Positions 34,334-42,564 of a stretch of DNA of 64,000 bases are shown here, in pieces. Under the pieces are notes generated by a model. It saw only the letters and a program-made list of their open reading frames with translations. It searched no databases and was not told the DNA's origin. The translations under genes and the position numbers were made by a program. Source of the DNA: an uncultured Collinsella sp. (GTDB lineage: Bacteria > Actinomycetota > Coriobacteriia > Coriobacteriales > Coriobacteriaceae); assembly GCA_900541035.1 (NCBI GenBank), contig UQIN01000009.1:17020-81019 (forward strand). The letters run 5' to 3'. Position 1 is the stretch's first letter. Every line of letters starts with the position of its first letter.

Positions 34334-35413
34334 CTATTCGTCGCCGAAGCTGATGCCCAACGCCTTGGCCTCGCGTACCAGATCGCTCTGGGGATCGACA
34401 TACTTGAGCTTGCCGGCGACCTCCTCGAGCGGCATGTGGCACATCTTACCGTCGCGCAGGGTGATCATGTAGCCAAACTCGCCGCGCAGGCAGCCGAGTG
34501 CCGCCTCGACGCCGCACTGGGTCGCAAAGATGCGGTCCTGGGCATCGGGCTGGCCGCCGCGCTGCGTATGCCCGGGGATGGCGACGCGGGTCTCGCGGCC
34601 GGTCTTGGCCTCGATTTCCTTGGCGATGTCGTAGACGATCGACGGGCTCGTGCGCTCAGCGAGCTTCTTCTTGTACTCCTTCTTGGGCAGCGCCGCGTCC
34701 TCCTTGGAGATGGTGCCTTCGGCAACGGCCACGATGGTAAAGCGGCTGCCGGTCTCCATGCGATGCTCGATGGTCTTGATGACGTTGTCCATGTCGTAGG
34801 GGATCTCGGGGATCAGGATGACGTCCGCACCGCCCGCGACACCGGCGTACAGCGGGATCCAGCCAACCTTGTGGCCCATGATCTCGATGACGAACACGCG
34901 GCCGTGGCTCGAGGCGGTGGTGTGGATGTCGTCGATGCACTTGGTGGCGACGTCGATGGCGCTCGTAAAGCCAAACGTCAGCTCGGTGCCCCAGGTGTCG
35001 TTATCGATGGTCTTGGGCAGGGCGATAACGTTGAGGCCCTCTTCGCGCAGGCGGTTGGCGGTCTTGGTGGAGCCGTTTCCGCCCAGCATAAACAGGCAGT
35101 CGAGCTGCAGCTTGTGATAGGTGTGGACCATCGCGGGTACCTTCTCGACGCCGTCGGCCTCGGGAATGTCCAGACGCTTGAACGGCGTACGGCTCGTGCC
35201 CAGGATGGTGCCGCCGCGGGTGAGGATGCCGCTAAAATCGGCGGGCGACATGACGCGGAACCTGCTGTAGATAAGGCCCTGGTAGCCGTCCTCAAAACCG
35301 TAGATCTCGATAGGCTCTTCGCTATTGGTCATGAGCGTTTTGACGATGCCGCGCATGGTGGCGTTGAGCGCCTGGCAGTCGCCGCCACTAGTAAGAAGAC
35401 CGATCCTGAGCAT
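34334..35413 (-). CDS. pfkA: 6-phosphofructokinase
   Basis: 359 aa. Phosphorylates fructose 6-phosphate in glycolysis. LTSGGDCQALNATMRGIVK, FMLGGNGSTKTANRL and ALPKTIDNDTWGTE mark the active site. The Gly in GGNGS suggests ATP as donor, whereas Lys in PKTIDND is found in PPi-dependent and in some actinobacterial ATP enzymes. Donor preference is therefore uncertain. Long hairpin at the 3' end. Confidence 0.9.
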   Translation of the reverse strand: MLRIGLLTSGGDCQALNATMRGIVKTLMTNSEEPIEIYGFEDGYQGLIYSRFRVMSPADFSGILTRGGTILGTSRTPFKRLDIPEADGVEKVPAMVHTYHKLQLDCLFMLGGNGSTKTANRLREEGLNVIALPKTIDNDTWGTELTFGFTSAIDVATKCIDDIHTTASSHGRVFVIEIMGHKVGWIPLYAGVAGGADVILIPEIPYDMDNVIKTIEHRMETGSRFTIVAVAEGTISKEDAALPKKEYKKKLAERTSPSIVYDIAKEIEAKTGRETRVAIPGHTQRGGQPDAQDRIFATQCGVEAALGCLRGEFGYMITLRDGKMCHMPLEEVAGKLKYVDPQSDLVREAKALGISFGDE

Positions 35414-35452
35414 GATGAATCCTTCCGGGCAAGTTATAACATGCGCATAAGT

Positions 35453-35490
35453 TTACCCCCGCACACTGTTGATGCGGAGGTAAAACGTGT
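35453..35490. promoter_or_regulatory. Dyad between pfkA and the Ntn-hydrolase gene
   Basis: GTTTACCCCCGCA / TGCGGAGGTAAAAC with one mismatch, loop CACTGTTGA, about 40 bases upstream of the pfkA start. It lacks a T-tract on either strand, so an operator or leader hairpin for pfkA is more likely than a terminator. Confidence 0.4.
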
Positions 35491-35553
35491 TAGCTCAAGC
35501 GTATAGAAATGTAAGCAACGTCAGGCGAGCGTAAGGTCGACGGGCCTGGCTCC

Positions 35554-36639
35554 TTACAGTGCGAAGGTGTCGACGTCGCCCCAGTGGCGGCGCAGCGTGA
35601 TGGCGGCAGCGGGCTCGGTGTTGTCAAAGACGACCGACCACTGCGTGTTGCTGGTGATGTCTTCCGGATTGGGCTCTTGCGCCGCAGCGCGTAGGGCCTT
35701 CCAAGCGACTGTCTCGCCTTGGGCACCGGCATGGGCGTCAAGGACATCGGCGATTGCGACGGCGCGCTCTTTACCATGGCCCAGCTCGCCGTTCTTTTGG
35801 TTGGGGAGCACCTCGTCACCATAGCAGGCGTAGAAGTTCGTGACCTGGCGTACGGGCGTCGCCTTGCATGCACGGTCGGGATCGCGCGGATCCCACTCCA
35901 CCACTCGCGCGTCACCGGCGGCGTCGTTGATAAAGAAGTGATAGTCGCGTCCGGCCATGGCGTGCATGTCGTAGGCAGAAAGCAGGTCGACGGCCTCCTG
36001 CGTGGTAGCCGCGCGGTCGAGCACCAGGCGGATGGCGAGCGAGGTATTGATGACGGGGCGTTGCGTGTCCTGGTCACAGGGCTTGGAATCCAGGGTGAGC
36101 ACGGCAATGGACACGCCGCATTCGTTGACACCGTCGAGTTGGGCAAACGGGCCCATCAACGCCGCGACGCGTCCGGCGACGGAGTCAAGTGGAGTGTTGG
36201 CGCCCAGGTTATTGAGGGCCGCAAAGCCGATGGAGGCATAGCCGTCGCGCGGGTGATTGCGCACCAGCAGCGCCGAGGTGTCGTCCTTAAAGTCGTAATT
36301 GCGACCGGTGCGCACGCGGCCTTCGGCATCTACGGCGACAAAAGCGCTGCAGGCAAACTGGGGCGCCTGGACATGTGCCGGCACGCCGGGGAGCACCTGC
36401 GCCACCACGGCATCGATGTAGGCCTGGTCGTCGCGCACGCCAGCGGCGATGATGCGGTCAAGGTCGTAGTCGTAGGCGATATCAATCGCGTACAGGTCAT
36501 AGCCATCCGCGTAGCCGGTCAAGCGTTTGAGTGACGCGGCGGACTTGATTTGTTTGCGATAAACGATACCGGTGGCAGCGGCAAGGCCGACGGCGACTCC
36601 CGCGACACCGCAGGCGATGGCAATGTTACGTGGCTTCAT
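35554..36639 (-). CDS. Membrane-anchored choloylglycine-hydrolase/C45-like Ntn hydrolase
   Basis: 361 aa. An N-terminal TM or signal anchor (residues 7-26, IAIACGVAGVAVGLAAATGI) is followed by about 70 residues and then the Cys-led Ntn core at about residue 96: FACSAFVAVDAEGRVRTGRN, YDFKDDTSALLVRNHP. Later blocks LDGVNECGVSIAVLTLDSKP and TNTQWSVVFDN are typical of the linear amide C-N hydrolase superfamily (bile salt hydrolases, penicillin V acylases, acyl-CoA:6-APA acyltransferases). The catalytic Cys would need N-terminal processing to act. Substrate (bile salt, N-acyl amide or other) unknown. Confidence 0.82.
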   Translation of the reverse strand: MKPRNIAIACGVAGVAVGLAAATGIVYRKQIKSAASLKRLTGYADGYDLYAIDIAYDYDLDRIIAAGVRDDQAYIDAVVAQVLPGVPAHVQAPQFACSAFVAVDAEGRVRTGRNYDFKDDTSALLVRNHPRDGYASIGFAALNNLGANTPLDSVAGRVAALMGPFAQLDGVNECGVSIAVLTLDSKPCDQDTQRPVINTSLAIRLVLDRAATTQEAVDLLSAYDMHAMAGRDYHFFINDAAGDARVVEWDPRDPDRACKATPVRQVTNFYACYGDEVLPNQKNGELGHGKERAVAIADVLDAHAGAQGETVAWKALRAAAQEPNPEDITSNTQWSVVFDNTEPAAAITLRRHWGDVDTFAL

Positions 36640-36800
36640 GGCGGCTCCTTTCGTCCTGTTAGCGTAATTGTCGCAAAAGGAGTGCGGGCATGATGGCTCA
36701 ACTTGGCGAGCGGCGCGGAATTAAGCACGGAATGAAGAGTGCGGCGCTGGCGTGGCGGGGTATGCTGGAGGGGATCATCAGCCCAGCGAAAGGGGAGAGC

Positions 36801-38186
36801 ATGACGGATCAGGAAGCGCCCGAGCGCGCGCATGTGACGGCCGACGATATCGAGGCTGCCAACGACCTTATCGACTTTATCGAGGCATGCCCCAGCATGT
36901 TTCATACGGCGGCGACCATTATGGCCGAGCTCGACGAGGCGGGCTTTACCTACCTGCCCGAGAATGCGGCGTGGGACATAGAGCCGGGCGGGCGTTATTA
37001 CACGCAGCGCAATACCTCGAGCGTCATCGCTTTTAAGGTGGGCGAAGACCTGGCCGCTACGTGGGGCGAGGACGGCGTTGCCGGCGACTATCATTTTCAA
37101 CTCACAGCGTCACACAGCGATTCGCCGACGTTTAAGGTTAAGGCCGTGCCCGAGCTCGACGGCGCGGGCGAGACGCTGCGCCTGAACACCGAGGCCTACG
37201 GCGGCATGATCGACTACACCTGGTTCGATCGCCCGCTGGCGCTCGCGGGCCGCGTGTTGGTGCGCGAGGGTGACCGCATTGAGAGCCGCCTGCTTGCCAC
37301 CGAGCGCGAGGTCGCTATTATCCCGAGCCTTGCCATCCATATGAACCGTGGCGTTAACGAGAGCTTTGCTCCCAGCCGAGCCGTCGACCTGTGCCCGCTC
37401 ATCAGCGCCGGCGAGCTTAAGCAGGGTGACTTCGATGCCCTGATCGCCGAAGAGCTGGACGTTGAGCCCGAGCAGATTTTGGGCCGCGATCTGTTCCTGG
37501 TCAATCGTCAGGATGCGCGCATTTGGGGCTGGGCCGACGAGTTTATCTCGACGCCCAAGCTCGACGACCTGGCCTGCGCCTACACCTCGCTGCAGGCATT
37601 TTTGGGTGCCGAGAATGCGCACGACGTTTCGGTCTTTTGCTGCTTTGATAACGAGGAGGTTGGCTCCGAGACCAAGCAGGGCGCCATGTCGACGTTTTTG
37701 GCCGACGCGCTGCGCCGCATCAACGGATCGCTGGGCTTTGACGACGAGTCGTACCACCGTGCGCTTGCCGCTTCGATGCTCGTGAGCTGCGACAACGCGC
37801 ATGCCGTGCACCCCAACCACGCCGAGAAATGCGACGCCCGCAACCAGGTTGTGCTCAACGGCGGCATCGTCATCAAGGAGGCCGCCAACCAGCACTACTG
37901 CACCGACGCCTTTAGCCGCGCGGTGTTCCAGGCCATTTGCGATGACGCCGACGTGCCCACGCAGGCCTTCGCCAACAAGAGCGATATGGCCGGCGGTTCT
38001 ACCCTGGGCAATCTGTCCAATATGCAGGCGAGCATGCATGCCGTGGACGTGGGCCTGCCGCAGCTTGCCATGCACTCGAGCTACGAGACCGGCGGCGTGC
38101 GCGACGTGATGTACGCTATCCGCGCCCTCACCGCCTTCTACGAGCGAAACCTAACCATCAACGGCGCCGAAAGTGTGGAGCTCTAA
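36801..38186 (+). CDS. M18-family aminopeptidase
   Basis: 461 aa cytosolic dizinc aminopeptidase (ApeB/DNPEP type) acting on peptides with acidic N-termini. Metal-ligand blocks ASHSDSPTFKVKAVPEL, CCFDNEEVGSETKQGAM and CDNAHAVHPNHAEK. The ATG at 36801 follows AAGGGGAGAGC; the upstream extension to 36690 has no RBS and lies in the promoter region. Followed directly by repeat copy E. Confidence 0.93.
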   Translation: MTDQEAPERAHVTADDIEAANDLIDFIEACPSMFHTAATIMAELDEAGFTYLPENAAWDIEPGGRYYTQRNTSSVIAFKVGEDLAATWGEDGVAGDYHFQLTASHSDSPTFKVKAVPELDGAGETLRLNTEAYGGMIDYTWFDRPLALAGRVLVREGDRIESRLLATEREVAIIPSLAIHMNRGVNESFAPSRAVDLCPLISAGELKQGDFDALIAEELDVEPEQILGRDLFLVNRQDARIWGWADEFISTPKLDDLACAYTSLQAFLGAENAHDVSVFCCFDNEEVGSETKQGAMSTFLADALRRINGSLGFDDESYHRALAASMLVSCDNAHAVHPNHAEKCDARNQVVLNGGIVIKEAANQHYCTDAFSRAVFQAICDDADVPTQAFANKSDMAGGSTLGNLSNMQASMHAVDVGLPQLAMHSSYETGGVRDVMYAIRALTAFYERNLTINGAESVEL

Positions 38187-38187
38187 A

Positions 38188-38237
38188 ACCTGCCAAAAAG
38201 GGACAGGTTCATTTTGGCAGGTTCTATCTGGACGAAT
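38188..38237 (+). repeat. GGGACAGG hairpin repeat, copy E
   Basis: Starts 2 bases after the aminopeptidase stop: CCTGCCAAAAAGGGACAGG, then TTCATTTTGGCAGG. Perfect consensus arms. As with copy C, it abuts a plus-strand stop codon in the same orientation. Confidence 0.9.
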
Positions 38238-38272
38238 GCAAAGGGTGAAACCGAACTAGATCGGTGATACGT

Positions 38273-38307
38273 AGCCGCCGAGGTGCAGTATGCCTCGGCG
38301 GCTTTTT
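38273..38307 (+). terminator. Rho-independent terminator after the aminopeptidase
   Basis: AGCCGCCGAGG / CCTCGGCGGCT stem with a 9-nt loop followed by TTTTGTG. Confidence 0.85.
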
Positions 38308-38402
38308 GTGTACAGAGTACGGCTACTGCTTATAAATGCTATACATGCTTTACGTATCTACCATAGAGTTTTATGATGATTTTAAAGTATTAAGGAGGGG
38401 TC

Positions 38403-38783
38403 ATGACCACAACAGCCGCTCAGATCAACGTGCGTCTCGATGCCGATCTTAAAAGGAGTGGGGACGCCGCTCTCTCCAGGGCCGGTATGACGCCGAGCCA
38501 AGCGGTGCGAGCGCTCTGGCAGCTTGCGGCGTCGCTGGCCGATCGCCCCGGCGCGCTCGAGGATATCCTGTTGCCCAGTCGTGCCCGGGCGGAACAGCGC
38601 GAGCGCGAAAAGGCCGCCAAACGTAAGCTCGAGCTCATGGATCAGGGGTCGAAGCTGTTCGCTGCCGCTTGCCGTGAGTCGGGAATCGATATGGTCAGGG
38701 CTCAGCCATCGGACGACGAAGAGCTCAAACGGAATGCCTACGCGGATCGCTATGGCGAGGAGATGAGCTGGCTCTATGAGTGA
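38403..38783 (+). CDS. RelB/DinJ-family antitoxin
   Basis: 126 aa. The ribbon-helix-helix N-terminus AAQINVRLDADLKRSGDAAL, then SRAGMTPSQAVRALWQLAAS, is typical of RelB/DinJ antitoxins. The charged C-terminal tail would wrap the toxin. GGAGG lies 5 bases before the ATG. Overlaps the PIN-domain gene by 8 bases, so the pair forms a type II module with DNA-binding autoregulation expected. Confidence 0.88.
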   Translation: MTTTAAQINVRLDADLKRSGDAALSRAGMTPSQAVRALWQLAASLADRPGALEDILLPSRARAEQREREKAAKRKLELMDQGSKLFAAACRESGIDMVRAQPSDDEELKRNAYADRYGEEMSWLYE

Positions 38784-39267
38784 GACTCCAAAACGCATCT
38801 TGGTTGACACCAACGTGTGGCTCGATTACTTCATTCCTTCACGACGTGGTCGTTCGGTGGCGATTGAGTTTTTACGCGATGCATGCGCGGCGCAGGTGGA
38901 TTTGCTGTATGCGGCGACATCGTCCAAAGACCTGTTCTATTTGATTTCAAGCGAACATAAGGCATGGTATCGGCGAGAGCACGGTTCGCTTTCCCAGTAT
39001 GCCGCTACGGCAGCGACTTCGCTTGCATGGGATTGTCTTAGCGTGCTGTCGCAGCTTGCCACGCCAGTGCCCTGTGACCTGAGCGATATATGGATGGCGA
39101 GTAGGCAGCGTGAGCTCCATAGCGATTACGAAGACGATTTAATCATTGCGGCAGCGATGCGCGCCCAAGCAGATTTACTGGTCACCAACGATGTCAAGCT
39201 CTGTTCGCATGCGCTCGTCGCAGCAATGAATGTCGAAAACGCAAAGAATTACTTAGCAACGCTCTAG
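38776..39267 (+). CDS. PIN-domain toxin (VapC-like RNase)
   Basis: 163 aa. First acidic residue in ILVDTNVWLDYFIPSRRGRS; the later DYEDDLIIAAAMRAQADLLV and TNDVKL supply the remaining metal-binding acids. Expected to be a Mg-dependent ribonuclease neutralised by the upstream antitoxin. A RelB-type antitoxin with a PIN toxin is a mixed pairing compared with VapB-VapC. Confidence 0.88.
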   Translation: MSETPKRILVDTNVWLDYFIPSRRGRSVAIEFLRDACAAQVDLLYAATSSKDLFYLISSEHKAWYRREHGSLSQYAATAATSLAWDCLSVLSQLATPVPCDLSDIWMASRQRELHSDYEDDLIIAAAMRAQADLLVTNDVKLCSHALVAAMNVENAKNYLATL

Positions 39268-39301
39268 CAATTTGAAGATCCCGCAGGTCGAACAAAAGTC
39301 A

Positions 39302-39406
39302 GCGAGAGCCCGCCGTTTGCGCCAAGGTGCCGTGAAATGAAAAGGCGCTGACCTTCTGGTCGCGCCTTTGAAATTGAACGGCAGATTGGCCAAACGGCGG
39401 GCTCGC
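39302..39406 (+). repeat. Long hairpin with conserved internal loop, family II, copy 1
   Basis: Outer arms of about 30 bp (39302-39333 and 39378-39406; GCCCGCCGTTTG / CAAACGGCGGGC core), a 2x2 mismatch, a TGCCGT / ACGGCA stem, an internal loop with GAAATGA and ATTGA, and an inner hairpin AAAGGCGC-GACC / GGTC-GCGCCTTT. The order TGCCGTGAAA ... ATTGAACGGCA recurs at 55801-55903. Lies after the PIN gene, between convergent transcription units. Confidence 0.8.
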
Positions 39407-39417
39407 AGCGTCGAGGG

Positions 39418-39447
39418 GTTCCGGCGTTTGGCAAAACGCCGGAACAA
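39418..39447 (-). terminator. Terminator of the D-2-hydroxyacid dehydrogenase gene
   Basis: TTCCGGCGTTTTG / AAAACGCCGGAA hairpin immediately after the stop on the minus strand. The T-tract is weak and within the stem, so efficiency is uncertain. Confidence 0.6.
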
Positions 39448-40383
39448 TCAGTGTTCGATCCAGCAGCGAAGCGTCTCGCCCGCCTGTAGATGACGCAGAT
39501 TCTCCGCGGCGATGTCGACCACGTTGTTGAGCGTAGCCTCCAGGTGGAACCAGCCGGAGACGTGCGGTGTGATGAGCATGTTGGGCGCATCCCACAGGGG
39601 GCTTGTCTCAGGCAGCGGCTCGGGGTCGGTGACGTCGACCGCGGCGCCGGCAAGATGTCCCGACTCCAGGGCGGCAACCAAGTCGTCAGCAACCACGAGG
39701 TCGCCGCGGCCGCCGTTGGCAAAGAAAGCGCCTGGTTTCATCGCGGCGAAGAATTCGGCGTTCGCCAGACCGCGGGTCTCGGGTGTGCTGGGCATAAAGG
39801 ATGCGACGACGTCTGCCTCGGCCAGGCGCTCGGGCAGGGCGTGCATGCCGTCCATGTCCTCAAACACAATGGGGTAGACGAGCGGATGGCGCTTGATGCC
39901 GCGGACGTGCGCGCCCATGCTGCGGCAGAGCGTGGCGAAGTGGCCGCCGATATCGCCCGCGCCCAGCACCAGCACATTGGCGTTTTTGAGCGAGGTGACC
40001 GGCCCCAAATCCTCCCAGCGATGCTCGCGCTGCAAGTCGTGATAGCCGGGCAGGTGCTTCATCATAGACAGCACCATGGCAAACATGTGCTCGCTTACGG
40101 CCTGGCCGTAGGCGCCCACCGAGCAAGACAGTTTGGCGTCGGCCGGCACGGTCCCGGCGGCAAGGTAATCGTCATAGCCGGCGGTCTGCAATTGCAACAG
40201 CTGGAGATGTTCGCATGTCGTGAGCATGTCAGGGTCGATGTTGCCCAGGATCACGTCGGCGTTGGCGACCTGCTCGCGCGTGGCGGCGTCGGCACTCGTG
40301 TAGAAAAAGTTCTCGCCCGGAGCACTCGACTCAAGAATTGCGCGATGGCGGTCGTTGACGGGCAGCAAAACCAGGATGTTCAC
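39448..40383 (-). CDS. D-isomer-specific 2-hydroxyacid dehydrogenase family protein
   Basis: 311 aa NAD(P)-dependent oxidoreductase. Rossmann motif NVLVLGAGDIGGHFATLCRS, catalytic Arg in FFANGGRGDLVVADDLVAAL, Glu in DVTDPEPLPETSPLWDAPN and His in LITPHVSGWFH. Related to phosphoglycerate- and hydroxypyruvate-reductase-like enzymes; the substrate cannot be fixed. ATG at 40383, 20 bases from repeat copy F. Confidence 0.9.
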   Translation of the reverse strand: MNILVLLPVNDRHRAILESSAPGENFFYTSADAATREQVANADVILGNIDPDMLTTCEHLQLLQLQTAGYDDYLAAGTVPADAKLSCSVGAYGQAVSEHMFAMVLSMMKHLPGYHDLQREHRWEDLGPVTSLKNANVLVLGAGDIGGHFATLCRSMGAHVRGIKRHPLVYPIVFEDMDGMHALPERLAEADVVASFMPSTPETRGLANAEFFAAMKPGAFFANGGRGDLVVADDLVAALESGHLAGAAVDVTDPEPLPETSPLWDAPNMLITPHVSGWFHLEATLNNVVDIAAENLRHLQAGETLRCWIEH

Positions 40384-40403
40384 AAGCAGTCCTCTCCGCT
40401 CGA

Positions 40404-40454
40404 CCTGCCAAAAAGGGACAGGTTTATTGTTGGCAGGTTTTATCAGGCAAAACG
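40404..40454 (+). repeat. GGGACAGG hairpin repeat, copy F
   Basis: CCTGCCAAAAAGGGACAGG, then TTTATTGTTGGCAGG and TTTTATCAGGCAAAACG. Located between map (upstream on the minus strand) and the dehydrogenase gene. Confidence 0.88.
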
Positions 40455-40462
40455 TTCAAATA

Positions 40463-40508
40463 AAAACGCCGGATGCAAGACGAGCGTGCCCGTCAGCATC
40501 CGGCGCAT
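40463..40508 (-). terminator. Terminator of map
   Basis: On the minus strand CGCCGGATGC ... GCATCCGGCG followed by TTTTTATTTG, starting about 6 bases after the map stop. Confidence 0.85.
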
Positions 40509-40514
40509 CCACGG

Positions 40515-41402
40515 CTACCAGCTCAGCAGCTCGTAACCGTCCTCGGTCACCACAAGCTGTACCTCGCATTGGGCCGAGTCGCTGCCGTCCTTGGTGCGCA
40601 CGCACCAGCCATCGCCCTTGCTGATCTTGATGTCGGGCGCTCCGGCATTGACCATGGGCTCGATGGTAAAGACCATGCCCGGAGCCATGATGGTGTCCAC
40701 ATCGGGTGCCTCGGTGGTAAAGCCCACAAACGGGTCCTCGTGGAACTCCTTACCGATGCCGTGTCCGCCGTACTCGCGCACCACGCTAAAGCCGGCGTCC
40801 TCGACCGTCTTTTGCACGGCCTCGGCCATCACGGACAGTGGCAGCCATGGCTTGACGGCTGCCAGACCCGCCTCCACGCTGGCGCGGGTGACGTCGACCA
40901 GGCGCTGGCGCTCGGCCGAGACCTCGCCGATGCAGAACATGCGGCTCGAGTCGCTAAAGTAGCCGTCTAGGATCGTGGAGCAGTCCACGTTGATGATGTC
41001 GCCCTCGTGCAGCACGTCCGTATCACAGGGAATGCCGTGGCAGACGACGTCGTTGATCGAGGTGCACACGCTCTTTGGGTAGCCCTCGTAGTGGAGGTCG
41101 GCCGGTGTGCCACCGTGCTCGACGGTGTAGTCGTAGATCATCTGGTCGATCTGGTTGGTGGTCATGCCCGCGGCGATGTGCTCGCCTACGTAGTCGAGCA
41201 CGCCCACGTTGATGGCGGCGGAGCGCTTGATGCCCTCGATGTCGGCGGGCGTCTTGTAGAGCGTGCGGGGCAGAACCTCCCAGCCCTCCTCCCACAGGCG
41301 CTCGAGGCGCTCGTCGAAGGCGCTGTGACATTTCTTATATTTTTTGCCGCTGCCGCACCAGCAAGCGTCGTTGCGGCCAGGAACGGGTCCGTTGTCAAAC
41401 AT
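40515..41402 (-). CDS. map: Methionine aminopeptidase type I with N-terminal SEC-C zinc motif
   Basis: 295 aa. Removes the initiator Met from nascent proteins. The N-terminal SEC-C motif NDACWCGSGKKYKKCH (residues 11-26) is followed by the pita-bread domain with metal ligands in DIINVDCSTILDGYFSDSSR (two Asp), YGGHGIGKEFHEDP (His), VFTIEPMVNAG (Glu) and CEVQLVVTEDG (Glu). A SEC-C extension occurs in several gut bacteria and may aid ribosome binding. Monocistronic with its own terminator. Confidence 0.95.
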   Translation of the reverse strand: MFDNGPVPGRNDACWCGSGKKYKKCHSAFDERLERLWEEGWEVLPRTLYKTPADIEGIKRSAAINVGVLDYVGEHIAAGMTTNQIDQMIYDYTVEHGGTPADLHYEGYPKSVCTSINDVVCHGIPCDTDVLHEGDIINVDCSTILDGYFSDSSRMFCIGEVSAERQRLVDVTRASVEAGLAAVKPWLPLSVMAEAVQKTVEDAGFSVVREYGGHGIGKEFHEDPFVGFTTEAPDVDTIMAPGMVFTIEPMVNAGAPDIKISKGDGWCVRTKDGSDSAQCEVQLVVTEDGYELLSW

Positions 41403-41454
41403 GGCTAACTTCCTTTCATTCGCAGCTAGTATAGCCCACCCACGCGTCCGTAAA

Positions 41455-41521
41455 AGTTGCGGTGATATAGTTCCGATTTAAGCGGTTTAACAGCACAAAT
41501 AGGAACTATATCACCGCAACT
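41455..41521. repeat. 67-bp palindromic element, copy 2
   Basis: Perfect 20-bp arms AGTTGCGGTGATATAGTTCC / GGAACTATATCACCGCAACT around a 27-nt centre. Same length and arms as 32946-33012. Relative to the reverse complement of copy 1, the bases after the left arm (ATTTAAG) are also shared. Lies between the radical SAM gene 3' end and the map 5' end. Confidence 0.9.
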
Positions 41522-41562
41522 GATGGGGCGGGATAGCGGGTACTAGCTGCTGCGTGGTTTTG

Positions 41563-42339
41563 CTAGTAGCTCACCTGGCAGGGAATGCCGAGGGCGCGCA
41601 CGCGTGCGGCAATGGCATCGAGCACCTCGGGCGCTGCTTTGGCAAGGCCGGCGATCGGTGTCTCGCGCGCCACCGTGTAGATGGTCGCCTCCTGCGGACG
41701 AATGCGCTCGAGTGCCGCGAGCCAAGGGCCAACGTACTCCTCGCCGGTATTGTCGAGAGGATTGCCCTGGTGTTCGCCGGTCAAAAACATCGTCTGGATA
41801 ATGACGTGGCCGTTAAAGCTCGCGAACGTCTCGATCTGGTGCTCCACATCGTAGGGGCCAACGGGTTGATCGAGCAGCTGGATAAATGCCGGGTCGACCG
41901 TATCGAGCTTGAGGATGTTGTCGTCGACCATCATGAGCGCGTCGTGTACCTGGGGACGGTCGGCGCGCGTGCCGTTGGAGAGCACGGCAATCTTGGTGTT
42001 TGGGGCAAGCTCGTCGCGCAGCGCGGCGGCGCCGGCGATGGCCTGCGGAAACTCCGGTGCGGCGGTGGGCTCGCCGTTGCCTGCGAAGGTGATCACATCG
42101 GGGAGCTCGCCCTCGGCTGCCATCTCGCACAGCTTTGCCTCGAGCGCGTCGAGTACCACGGTAGCTGTGTTGTACGGCTCGTGGCAGGGGCGCTCGGCGT
42201 TGAGGCCGTTTTCGCAGTAAATGCAGTCGAACGTGCAGATCTTGCCGCTGGCCGGCATCATGTTGACGCCGAGCGAGAGACCAAGGCGACGGCTGCGAAC
42301 GGGCCCAAAGATGGGGCTGGCATTCAAAAACGTAGACAT
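41563..42339 (-). CDS. Radical SAM protein, COG0731/MoaA-like
   Basis: 258 aa. The 4Fe-4S motif is in KICTFDCIYCENGLN; the segment VITFAGNGEPTAAPEFPQAI gives the GGE-like SAM-binding strand. No C-terminal SPASM cysteines are apparent. Substrate unknown. The ATG at 42339 is chosen since GAGGAG lies 9 bases upstream; in-frame ORF extension to 42933 crosses the divergent promoter region. Confidence 0.88.
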   Translation of the reverse strand: MSTFLNASPIFGPVRSRRLGLSLGVNMMPASGKICTFDCIYCENGLNAERPCHEPYNTATVVLDALEAKLCEMAAEGELPDVITFAGNGEPTAAPEFPQAIAGAAALRDELAPNTKIAVLSNGTRADRPQVHDALMMVDDNILKLDTVDPAFIQLLDQPVGPYDVEHQIETFASFNGHVIIQTMFLTGEHQGNPLDNTGEEYVGPWLAALERIRPQEATIYTVARETPIAGLAKAAPEVLDAIAARVRALGIPCQVSY

Positions 42340-42564
42340 AGGCATATGCTCCTCAAGACAATTGTGCCTAAGCATAGCATCGGCTCCAAAGCAAGGTGCG
42401 GGCTCTTGCTTTACAAGTTTCGTTTTTTCACGTCGCTCATTATGCCGTGCCATGAAAAGCCTTGGGTCGGGTACAGTTAATCTGTTAACAAGCTGTAAGG
42501 CAATGCGGGTCCATCTAGCCGTACTGACGTGCAACTGGATGGGCGTTGACGATGGGAACACAGT

